Notes under the pieces: model-generated | The model's input: only the letters and a program-made list of their open reading frames with translations | The model's database searches: none | What the model was told of the DNA's origin: nothing | Assembly (NCBI GenBank): GCA_900322175.1 | Contig: ONYZ01000022.1 | Coordinates: 1-36,294 of the forward strand | DNA from: an uncultured Prevotella sp. | GTDB lineage: Bacteria > Bacteroidota > Bacteroidia > Bacteroidales > Bacteroidaceae | Direction of reading: 5' to 3' | DNA length: 36,294 bases | Part shown: positions 17,603-25,265 of the stretch, piece by piece | Numbering within the stretch: position 1 is the stretch's first letter | How the letters are laid out: each line of letters begins with the position of its first letter | Position numbers and translations under genes: made by a program

Positions 17603-19974
17603 GTTTTGATGTTTTGTGTCTGTCCAGCTTTCAGCTTAACAGTCTTTTGCTGTCCATTATATAATAGGGTTACGGTTCCTGCTTTCTTGGCTTTGATGCT
17701 GCAATCGCGTACATTACCGTCTTTCCATTCAAAGCTTACCTCATATCCGCCGCGGGCACAGAGTCCGCTAACGAAGCCTTCCTTCCATGCATCAGCAGCT
17801 GCTGGCAGAAGTTCGATTGTAGTCTGCCCGTCTTTCAGTGTCGACTGCATCAACATTTCGCAAACACCTGCTGTGCCGCCAAAGTTTCCGTCAATCTGGA
17901 AGGGTGGGTGAGCGTCAAACAGGTTTGGATATGTTCCGCCGCCCTTGTGCCAAACTTTCCACTGCAACCCCTTAGAGCCTCGTGGTGCGATAGGAGTAAG
18001 CAGCTTCTGGTAGATGTGATAAGCCTGCTGAGGCTTGTGCAGACGAGCCCAGAGGTTGATGCGCCAACCGGTACTCCAACCTGTGGTCTTATCGCCTTTG
18101 ATTTCAAGCGAGCGCTCAGCGGCCTTCTGCAGAGTAGCATCAGTAAGATGATTGCCTGGATATAGGCCGATGAGATGGCTCTGATGGCGATGTTGGAAAT
18201 CCCAGTCATCCCAGTCGTAATACCATTCGTTCAGGTCGCCCATGTGACCGATAGTGTAAGGATGTAGTTTAGCCAGAGCCTTCTCCATCTCCTTGTTTTT
18301 CTTTCCGAGAACTTTGCCTGCGGCAATAGTGTTGATAAACAGTTCGCGGATGATTGCCAGATCGGCGGTACCGCCATAGCATGTGGTGCCGTGATATCCT
18401 TTGTCTGTCTTATACTCATTCTCAGGCGATGTGCTTGGTGCAGTAATCAGCTCGCCTGGCTGCTTTGGGTTCTCGATGAGCCAGCGCAGACAGAACTGTG
18501 CAGCACCATTCATCAGTGGATAGGCTACATTGCGCAGATACTCCTTGTCCTGCGTAAACTGGTATCGCTCCCACAGAGTGTTTACCAGCCATGCACCACC
18601 CAGATTCCAGTTGCTCCACTCCGGACTTTCGCGTTTCTCGCCTACAGGGTTGGTCATTGCCCAGATGTCACTGTTATGACTAGAGCACCAGCCTTCACCT
18701 ATATTATAATAGTTCTTGGCGGTGTACTTACCGTTGGCTGCAAGTCCTGCAATAAAACCATCCAGTGGTTCGGCCATCTCGGCCATATTGGCCACAAATG
18801 CAGGCCAGTAGTTCTCCTCCAGATTGATGTTTACTGTATAGTTTCCACGCCAGGGCGACCAAAGCTGTGGGGCCCAAAGTCCCTGCAGGTTTGCGGGTAC
18901 ATTCTTGGTCCTCGATGATGAAATGAGCAGATAGCGTCCAAACTGGAAATATAATTCTTCCAGATACTGAGTCTGATCGCCGCCGTTAGTGTAGTCAAGC
19001 AGTAGCTGGTCTGTAAGTCTGCGATCCTTTGCACCTGGTATGTCGTTAGGATTGCGTCCATTCTTATTAAGGCAAATCTTCACGCGGTCGTAGATAGCCT
19101 TATAGTCTGCCAAATGACGGGAATAGAATTCATCGAAACTATAGTTCTGGGTGTGCCATAAATCGTTGGCGACAGCTTCCAGATAGTTGGCACCTTCCTT
19201 TACAGGATGCTTGTCGAACCCATTAAAGCTGGTCTCGTTTACTATGTATATGATAGCCTCCTTGGCCTTGGTTATGGTAAGCGATGAGTCGCTAGCAGCC
19301 ATCTCACCGTCGGTCTTTACACTGAGCATGGTGCAGAAGTGTGTGCTCTCCTGCGGATCGCCAGTGGCGTGTCCAGACATTGTGAGTTGGCCTAGTGTAC
19401 TCTTTACCTGGTGTGGCACTTGTGCCGTCAGTGCTATCTGGCAGTTGATGTCGCCGCGCAGTCTGATGGCTATCAACTTATCTGGATTAGAGGCAAAATA
19501 CTCGCGTGTGATGAGTTTGCCGTTTCGCTGATAACTGTCTCGAACGATAGCCGAGTCAATATTCAGTGTGCGCTGATATTGCTTTATCTCGCCTAGATTC
19601 AGATCCTTGATGTGCAGAGTACCCAGTGGCTGGTAATACTGGGAGTTTGGACCTTGTACGTGTAACTGTAGCGAGTCGGCCAGTGCATAGTTCTCTTCGA
19701 ACAGTGCCTTGCGTATCGCAGGTAACCACTTGTGTGCATCGGCATCCAGGTTGCGATCTACTGGCTTTCCTGTCCACAGCGTGATGTCGTTCAGATAAAT
19801 CACGTTGTCATCGGTACTTCCATAAATCAGAGCACCTAGTTTGCCGTTGCCGATAGGCAGCGATTCCTCAAAGTAAGTTGCTGGTTTGTCATACTGCAGT
19901 ACCATTGGTGCCTGCTCTTGTGCCATTGCCGTAAGGCATGTCATAGCTGATAATAGTAGGTAATTTCTCATCAT
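17596..19974 (-). CDS. Glycoside hydrolase family 95 (alpha-L-fucosidase/galactosidase type)
   Basis: From the ATG at 19974 the protein has 792 residues, a normal GH95 length, and begins with a signal peptide (MMRNYLLLSAMTCLTAMAQ). The reading frame is open further upstream, but that part lacks family likeness and crosses the promoter. Family positions are visible: Asn382 and Asn384 in NINLEENYW, Glu518 in STSPENEY, and Asp695 in QIDGNFGG, the apparent counterparts of Asn421, Asn423, Glu566 and Asp766 of Bifidobacterium AfcA. It should remove terminal L-fucose or L-galactose from glycans in the periplasm. No SusC/SusD pair lies nearby. It overlaps the downstream AraC gene by seven bases. Confidence 0.93.
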   Translation of the reverse strand: MMRNYLLLSAMTCLTAMAQEQAPMVLQYDKPATYFEESLPIGNGKLGALIYGSTDDNVIYLNDITLWTGKPVDRNLDADAHKWLPAIRKALFEENYALADSLQLHVQGPNSQYYQPLGTLHIKDLNLGEIKQYQRTLNIDSAIVRDSYQRNGKLITREYFASNPDKLIAIRLRGDINCQIALTAQVPHQVKSTLGQLTMSGHATGDPQESTHFCTMLSVKTDGEMAASDSSLTITKAKEAIIYIVNETSFNGFDKHPVKEGANYLEAVANDLWHTQNYSFDEFYSRHLADYKAIYDRVKICLNKNGRNPNDIPGAKDRRLTDQLLLDYTNGGDQTQYLEELYFQFGRYLLISSSRTKNVPANLQGLWAPQLWSPWRGNYTVNINLEENYWPAFVANMAEMAEPLDGFIAGLAANGKYTAKNYYNIGEGWCSSHNSDIWAMTNPVGEKRESPEWSNWNLGGAWLVNTLWERYQFTQDKEYLRNVAYPLMNGAAQFCLRWLIENPKQPGELITAPSTSPENEYKTDKGYHGTTCYGGTADLAIIRELFINTIAAGKVLGKKNKEMEKALAKLHPYTIGHMGDLNEWYYDWDDWDFQHRHQSHLIGLYPGNHLTDATLQKAAERSLEIKGDKTTGWSTGWRINLWARLHKPQQAYHIYQKLLTPIAPRGSKGLQWKVWHKGGGTYPNLFDAHPPFQIDGNFGGTAGVCEMLMQSTLKDGQTTIELLPAAADAWKEGFVSGLCARGGYEVSFEWKDGNVRDCSIKAKKAGTVTLLYNGQQKTVKLKAGQTQNIKTW

Positions 19975-19998
19975 TTTTTCGTTTTTATTGTTTTCTGC

Positions 19999-20029
19999 TT
20001 GCAAAGATACAAAAAAGTTTGTATATTTG
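19999..20029 (+). promoter_or_regulatory. Promoter of the ptb-buk-sensor operon
   Basis: TTG at 19999-20001, a 20-bp spacer and TATATTTG at 20022-20029 lie 30 bases before the ptb ATG. The -33 element directly adjoins the divergent -7 box of the GH95 gene. Confidence 0.7.
20002..20009 (-). promoter_or_regulatory. -7 box of the GH95-AraC operon
   Basis: TATCTTTG on the minus strand lies 27 bases before the GH95 start. It is back to back with the ptb promoter, so the two polymerase sites overlap in space. Confidence 0.65.
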
Positions 20030-20059
20030 CGCCATAAAACCGATAAAATTAATAAACCT

Positions 20060-20896
20060 ATGCAGTCTATTAGAACATTAAACGATATGATAGTCTTTCT
20101 CCAGCAGCGTGGAGACAGAAAGCGGGTAGCAGTGGTTTGTGCCAATGATGCCTCTACCAGATATGCCGTTGAGAAGGGAAAAGAGATGGGATTTATCGAG
20201 CCGATATATGTAGATGGTGACGATAAAGAGGAGTGTGCCCGTCGAGCTGTAGCGCTATGTAAGCGTGGCGAGGCTGATATTCTTATGAAGGGTTGGGTAA
20301 ATACCGACGTACTGCTCAAGGCAATATTAGATAAGGAGAACGGCATACTGCGCCCTGGTCATGTACTTACCCATGTGGCTATGGCCGAGATACCTAAGTA
20401 CGAGAAGTTGCTGTTCTTTACTGATGCGGCTGTTATCCCAGTGCCTACTGAGGCTCAACGTCGTCAGCAGATACATTATATGAATTATGTGTGTCATGCT
20501 CTCGGTATTGAGGAACCACGCATTTCACTCATCCATTGTGCCGAGAAGGTAAGCGCCAAGACATTCCCTTATACTGTAGATTATCTTGAGATTATCGCAG
20601 AGGCCCAGACGGGCAAATTTGGCCGGTGCATCATCGACGGTCCGCTCGACCTTAAGACATCGCTAGATAGTGTGAGTCTGCGCGAGAAGGGTATACACAG
20701 TGTTATCGATGGTCAGGCCGATGCGCTTATCTTCCCAGACATCGTGGCTGGTAATGTGTTCTACAAGACCATCACGCTGTTTGGTTATGCCAAGACGGCT
20801 GGTGTGCTACAGGGCACTCAGTGCTGTTGTGTGCTACCATCGCGAGCTGACAGCCCCGACTCTAAATATTACAGTCTGGCTCTCGCTGCCATCTAA
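20060..20896 (+). CDS. ptb: Phosphate butyryltransferase family acyltransferase
   Basis: The protein has 278 residues from the ATG at 20060; the open frame extends 24 codons upstream but crosses the promoter. It belongs to the phosphate acetyl/butyryltransferase family. VVCANDASTRYAVEKGKEMGF, LMKGWVNTDVLLKAIL, LTHVAMAEIPKY and IIDGPLDLKTSLD are typical Ptb segments. It swaps CoA for phosphate on butyryl- or branched-chain acyl-CoA. The adjacent kinase then makes ATP and the free acid. Acyl chain preference cannot be read from sequence. Confidence 0.92.
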   Translation: MQSIRTLNDMIVFLQQRGDRKRVAVVCANDASTRYAVEKGKEMGFIEPIYVDGDDKEECARRAVALCKRGEADILMKGWVNTDVLLKAILDKENGILRPGHVLTHVAMAEIPKYEKLLFFTDAAVIPVPTEAQRRQQIHYMNYVCHALGIEEPRISLIHCAEKVSAKTFPYTVDYLEIIAEAQTGKFGRCIIDGPLDLKTSLDSVSLREKGIHSVIDGQADALIFPDIVAGNVFYKTITLFGYAKTAGVLQGTQCCCVLPSRADSPDSKYYSLALAAI

Positions 20897-20903
20897 TCAT
20901 AAC

Positions 20904-20932
20904 TGTCAATTATCAATTATCAATTGTCAATT
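20904..20932 (+). repeat. AT-rich TCAATT-type repeat before buk
   Basis: Four tandem units of (T/G)TCAATT-TATCAATT type fill the ptb-buk gap and end at the buk ATG. Confidence 0.7.
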
Positions 20933-22003
20933 ATGAAAATCCTAGTCATTAATCCTGGTTCTACATCCACAAAGATAGCTGTCTTTGAGGACGAATCGCC
21001 GATATTGGTCCGCACCATAGTTCATAGTGCCGACGAGTTGGCTCGTTTCGACGATGTCATCGAACAGCAGGACTTCCGTCGTCAGTTGGTGCTCGATGAG
21101 TTGCGCCAGGCCGATATCCCTGTTGAGTTCGATGCCGTTATCGGGCGGGGTGGACTGGTGAAACCTCTAGAAGGCGGAGTTTATGAGATTAACGACTTGA
21201 TGATTAAGGATACCCATAGTGGTATCGCTCTGCATAACCATGCTTGCAATCTTGGTTGCCTGATTGCTCACGAGATTGCAGCTACCATTCCCCATTGCCG
21301 GTCGTTTATTGCCGATCCTGGCGTGGTCGACGAATTGAACGATTACGCCCGCATCTCTGGTTCGCCTCTGATGAATCGTATTTGCATCTGGCATGCACTT
21401 AATCAACGAGCCATCGCCCGCCGCTATGCTGCCGAGATAGGCAAGGAGTACGAGGATCTTAATCTGATTATCTGCCACATGGGTGGTGGTATCTCTATAG
21501 CAGCTCACGAGAAAGGACGTGCTGTCGATGCCAACAATGCACTCGATGGTGAGGGACCATTCTCGCCCGAACGTGCTGGCTCTCTGCCGGCATCCGACCT
21601 TATCCGCCTGTGTTTCAGTGGCAAGTACAACGAGAAGCAACTGCTTAAGCGTATAGCAGGTAAGGCAGGACTGAATGCCCATTTGGGCACCAATGATGTT
21701 CGCGAGGTGCTGCGTCGTATTGAGGACTATGGCGACAAGCATGCCAAACTCATCCTCAATGCGATGATATATCATGTGGCAAAGAATATTGCTTCGGAAT
21801 CGGCTGTTCTTTGCGGACAGATAGATGCCATCCTGCTAACAGGCGGGTTGGCTCGTAGTGAATATATCGTGAGTCGCCTTCGTCAGCGCGTTGGTTTCCT
21901 GGCTCCCATCCGCTGTTTCCCGGGCGAAGACGAAATGGAAGCTCTGGCTCTGAATGCTTTGGCGGTTCTGCGTGGTAAGCGAAAAGCTAAAGAATATATG
22001 TAA
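20933..22003 (+). CDS. buk: Butyrate kinase
   Basis: The protein has 356 residues from the ATG at 20933; an in-frame TTG three codons earlier lies in the repeat and is less likely. The acetokinase-superfamily signatures are present: ILVINPGSTSTKIAVF at the N terminus, NLIICHMGGGISIAAHEKGRAVD, and AILLTGGLARS. Butyrate kinase turns acyl phosphate and ADP into the free acid and ATP. Next to ptb it forms the Ptb-Buk route for butyrate or branched-chain fatty acids. It lies 10 bases before the first sensor gene. Confidence 0.94.
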   Translation: MKILVINPGSTSTKIAVFEDESPILVRTIVHSADELARFDDVIEQQDFRRQLVLDELRQADIPVEFDAVIGRGGLVKPLEGGVYEINDLMIKDTHSGIALHNHACNLGCLIAHEIAATIPHCRSFIADPGVVDELNDYARISGSPLMNRICIWHALNQRAIARRYAAEIGKEYEDLNLIICHMGGGISIAAHEKGRAVDANNALDGEGPFSPERAGSLPASDLIRLCFSGKYNEKQLLKRIAGKAGLNAHLGTNDVREVLRRIEDYGDKHAKLILNAMIYHVAKNIASESAVLCGQIDAILLTGGLARSEYIVSRLRQRVGFLAPIRCFPGEDEMEALALNALAVLRGKRKAKEYM

Positions 22004-22013
22004 TAAAGATGAA

Positions 22014-23366
22014 ATGAAACAATTGGCTACCTTAATCAGGAGCAGACTGTCAATAAAGATTAGTCTTATGGCAGTTTCGGCTATGGCTGTTTTGCTTATA
22101 GCTTCGATGATAGTTATGTTGTTTTATTCCAGAAAAAATGTAAAGGATGAGGCACTGCAGAAAGCCATGCAGACGCTTGATGCTACGGTGCTGAATATCG
22201 ACAATATCCTGCTGAGTGTCGAGCAGGCCACGGGTAATGTCTATTTCAGCATGCTACCCCATCTCAACGATCCCAAGGCTGTGGATGCCTATAGCCGCCA
22301 GTTGGTCGAGAGCAGTCCATATATTTCAGATTGTAATGTTTCATATCACGATTTTACTTATACTCAGCAGCATTGGTTCGTAAAACCAGCCAAGGATGGT
22401 AAGGATCCACTCATGTGCTTCACTCTCCCGTTTTTTACTATGAGCGGCAAGCCTTTGGGCGAATTAACAGTCGACGTGTCGCTAGGTCTGCTCTCACGTA
22501 TTGTTGCCGAAGCCAAGCCGTCGCAGTATTCATCTTGTGTGTTGCTCGACAGCTTGGGCGAGTTTATCGTACACCCCGATGCCGATAATCTTATGAATCA
22601 GTCGGCTATTGAGATATCCAAGAATAGTGAAGATTCGTCGCTAGGCGAGGCCGTAAGAGCGATGGTTGCAGGTCAGACGGGCTATATGTCATACAATATG
22701 CGTGGCGAAGACTTCTATGTGTTCTACAAGCCGTTTACTCGTGGCGATATTCGTGGCCGTGTGGCAAGCAGGCTGGGTTGGAGTGCTGGCATAATATATC
22801 CTGCCGATGATATCTTTGGCGATTACGAAAATCTTGTTTATTACGTGCTTGCCATCACCATAGTTGGTCTGCTGCTGATGTATCTGCTAAGCTATGCCAT
22901 CATTCGTAGCCGACTTATCCCCCTGGTGATGCTTACTGAAAAGGCACAATATATTGCCGAAGGCAACTTCAATGAGACTATCCCCGATAGCCATCATGTT
23001 GATGAGATAGGACGACTGCAGGACAACTTCCAACTGATGCAGAAGTCGTTGGCCAGTCATATTGGCGAATTGGAAGAACTTAAGAACACTCTGTCCGAGC
23101 GAGGCGAGGGATTACGTGTGGCATACGATCAGGCTAAAAAGGCCGACCGAATGAAGACTTCGTTCCTGCACAATATGACTAACCATATGATGACCACAGC
23201 CGTGGCTATCGAGAAAGATGTTGAACTGCTATGCGGCAAGTCGGATTACGATCAGGCCAAGGTGGTGAACGACATTCAACGTAACGGCATGGCCATTACC
23301 GAACTGCTTAAGAACCTGATTACGATGTCGGACGATGAAATGAGAAAGGAGGCCGACGATGATTAA
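22014..23366 (+). CDS. Cache-HAMP sensor protein with degenerate kinase end (pseudokinase)
   Basis: The protein has 450 residues from the ATG at 22014. Two membrane segments (about 15-38 and 276-298) enclose a periplasmic Cache-like domain. A HAMP domain follows (about 299-350; AEGNFNETIPDSHHVDEIGRLQ), then a coiled coil. Where histidine kinases have an H-box (SHQIRTPL in the next gene), this protein has TNHMMTTA: the acceptor position is Asn390, with a His one residue later, and the Pro is lost. The protein ends about 60 residues later with no ATPase domain. The downstream kinase gene overlaps it by eight bases. It probably senses and passes a signal without its own kinase activity. No frameshift that would restore an ATPase domain is visible. 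Confidence 0.85.
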   Translation: MKQLATLIRSRLSIKISLMAVSAMAVLLIASMIVMLFYSRKNVKDEALQKAMQTLDATVLNIDNILLSVEQATGNVYFSMLPHLNDPKAVDAYSRQLVESSPYISDCNVSYHDFTYTQQHWFVKPAKDGKDPLMCFTLPFFTMSGKPLGELTVDVSLGLLSRIVAEAKPSQYSSCVLLDSLGEFIVHPDADNLMNQSAIEISKNSEDSSLGEAVRAMVAGQTGYMSYNMRGEDFYVFYKPFTRGDIRGRVASRLGWSAGIIYPADDIFGDYENLVYYVLAITIVGLLLMYLLSYAIIRSRLIPLVMLTEKAQYIAEGNFNETIPDSHHVDEIGRLQDNFQLMQKSLASHIGELEELKNTLSERGEGLRVAYDQAKKADRMKTSFLHNMTNHMMTTAVAIEKDVELLCGKSDYDQAKVVNDIQRNGMAITELLKNLITMSDDEMRKEADDD

Positions 23367-25254
23367 TATCCGCAATTCTTTCTCAAAGAAACTCAGCATC
23401 GCACTCTTTCTGTTGGCAGTGCCTATCTTTGTGGTGTCGCTAGGTGTATTGTTCACTCAGTCGCGTCAGATGATACGCAATGAGGCCATCGGACATGCCA
23501 ACAGTGTACTTGGCGCTACCATGCAGAAACTACGCCGCAACCTCATCACAATCGAGACAGCCACCAATGCCAACCTCAGGCAGGTAGAGCTGTCATTTAC
23601 CCCCGATTCGATATTACACTTCACTAATCGTATTGTCAGCCTTAATCCTCATATCGATGGTTGTTCCATCAGTGCCGAGCCTGAAGTGTTTCACAAATAC
23701 GGTCGCTTTTTCTCTGTATATACTGTAAGAGAACCCGATTCTATCAGAACTGTTATCGAAGAGCCATACGACTACTTTAATAAGATATGGTACAAGACCC
23801 CACGCAACCTACACGGTCCTTGTTGGGTAGCTTATTACGATGAGGCCGATTCGCTCGAACTTACCCTCGAAGGTATGGTGGCTTCGTATGGCCGACCGCT
23901 ATATAGGGCCGATAGCTCATTTGTGGGTATCATTTCTACCGATCTATCGCTGTTACGTCTTTCGCGCTCAATGTCTGAGATGAAACCTTATCCTCACTCT
24001 TATTTCATGATGATAGATGAGGAGGGGCGCTACTTTGTACATCCAGACTCTACACGTCTGTTCAATCAGACCATCTTTACTGGTACCGATACCCGTAAGC
24101 AGGCGGACCTGATAGTATTGGGCCACGAGATGACTAGTGGCAAGCAGGGTAGTATGATGGTAAAGATAGATGGGGCCAACTGTATAGTATGCTATCAGCC
24201 AGTGCCAGGCACATCGTGGAGCCTGGGTATTGTCTGTCCCGATAGTGATGTTATGGCTGGCTACCATAAGTTAACGTATATCGTTGTATCGCTTCTTGTC
24301 ATAGGTCTGCTGGTCATCATTCTGTTTTGCTATAGGGCTCTGGGCCACACCATCAGTCCGCTATATCAGTTGCTAGATAAGACCCAGACTATAGCCTCGG
24401 GCAATATGGAGGTTCACATCCCTCGTACCACGCGTGCCGATGTTATCGGACGATTGCAAAACAGTTTCGCGTCTATGCTCGAGTCGCTCAACTTCCACAT
24501 GGGTAGCGTTCGCTATATAAGTGGGCAGACCCAGCGTAAGAATGAGGAACTGCTGGAGGCCACACGTATGGTTAAGGAGGCCGACAGACAGAAAACCGCT
24601 TTTATCCAGAATGTATCCCACCAGATACGCACTCCGCTCAACATCATCATGGGCTTTACTCAGGTGATAGGTGATGCCAGCAGTAGCCTTTCTGACGAAG
24701 AAAAGAAGAGCATCACCGATATGATAAGTCATAATGCCTTGCAGTTGGTGCGTATGGTTCAGATGCTGTTTGACAGTTCTGACACGGGACTCTCTCAAGA
24801 GTTGGAGAGTCATAAGAACGACAAAGTGTCGTGCAATGATGTGGCTCGCGAAGCCGTCAACTATGTCAAGCAGCACTATCCAGACGTAAGTATTGATATG
24901 GAAACCAAGCTGGCCGATGATTTCATTTTACAGACCAATCATCTCTATCTTATGCGTACACTTCGCGAGTTGCTTTACAACTCGGCAAAGTATTCTGACG
25001 GCCAACATGTAGTGCTGAGTATCTCGCTTGCCGAAGACATTGTACATTTTGTAGTAGAAGACACTGGTAAGGGCGTCTCCGAGGCCGACAGCAAACAGCT
25101 GTTCAATTTCTTCACTAAGGTCGATGATCTCTCCGAAGGTCTAGGTCTGGGTCTCCCTCTGGCTAAGCGCCACGCTCAAAACCTGGGCGGTGATATCACT
25201 ATCGATACCACCTACCACTCTGGTTGTCGCTTCGTACTAACTATCCCAGTATAG
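23359..25254 (+). CDS. Cache-HAMP sensor histidine kinase
   Basis: The 631-residue protein has the same layout as the preceding gene, and a complete kinase core. There are membrane segments near residues 12-32 and 306-328, a periplasmic Cache-type domain between them, and a HAMP domain (about 330-385). The phospho-accepting His421 lies in SHQIRTPLNIIMGF. The HATPase domain has N-box ELLYNSAKYSDG, G1 EDTGKGVSEAD and G2 GLGLGLPLAKRHA. No response regulator gene is adjacent. Its position behind ptb-buk suggests that it may respond to fermentation acids or a related metabolite, which is inference. Confidence 0.9.
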   Translation: MINIRNSFSKKLSIALFLLAVPIFVVSLGVLFTQSRQMIRNEAIGHANSVLGATMQKLRRNLITIETATNANLRQVELSFTPDSILHFTNRIVSLNPHIDGCSISAEPEVFHKYGRFFSVYTVREPDSIRTVIEEPYDYFNKIWYKTPRNLHGPCWVAYYDEADSLELTLEGMVASYGRPLYRADSSFVGIISTDLSLLRLSRSMSEMKPYPHSYFMMIDEEGRYFVHPDSTRLFNQTIFTGTDTRKQADLIVLGHEMTSGKQGSMMVKIDGANCIVCYQPVPGTSWSLGIVCPDSDVMAGYHKLTYIVVSLLVIGLLVIILFCYRALGHTISPLYQLLDKTQTIASGNMEVHIPRTTRADVIGRLQNSFASMLESLNFHMGSVRYISGQTQRKNEELLEATRMVKEADRQKTAFIQNVSHQIRTPLNIIMGFTQVIGDASSSLSDEEKKSITDMISHNALQLVRMVQMLFDSSDTGLSQELESHKNDKVSCNDVAREAVNYVKQHYPDVSIDMETKLADDFILQTNHLYLMRTLRELLYNSAKYSDGQHVVLSISLAEDIVHFVVEDTGKGVSEADSKQLFNFFTKVDDLSEGLGLGLPLAKRHAQNLGGDITIDTTYHSGCRFVLTIPV

Positions 25255-25265
25255 TACTAAAATAA

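Noticed and set aside
19975-20346. Possible 124-residue N-terminal extension of the GH95 enzyme
   Set aside because: The extension crosses both divergent promoters and the ptb start, has no family likeness, and a normal signal peptide starts at 19974.
22014-23366. Frameshift as the cause of the missing ATPase domain in the first sensor
   Set aside because: The next gene begins right at its end with its own membrane segment, and no ATPase-like text is found in the other frames between them.
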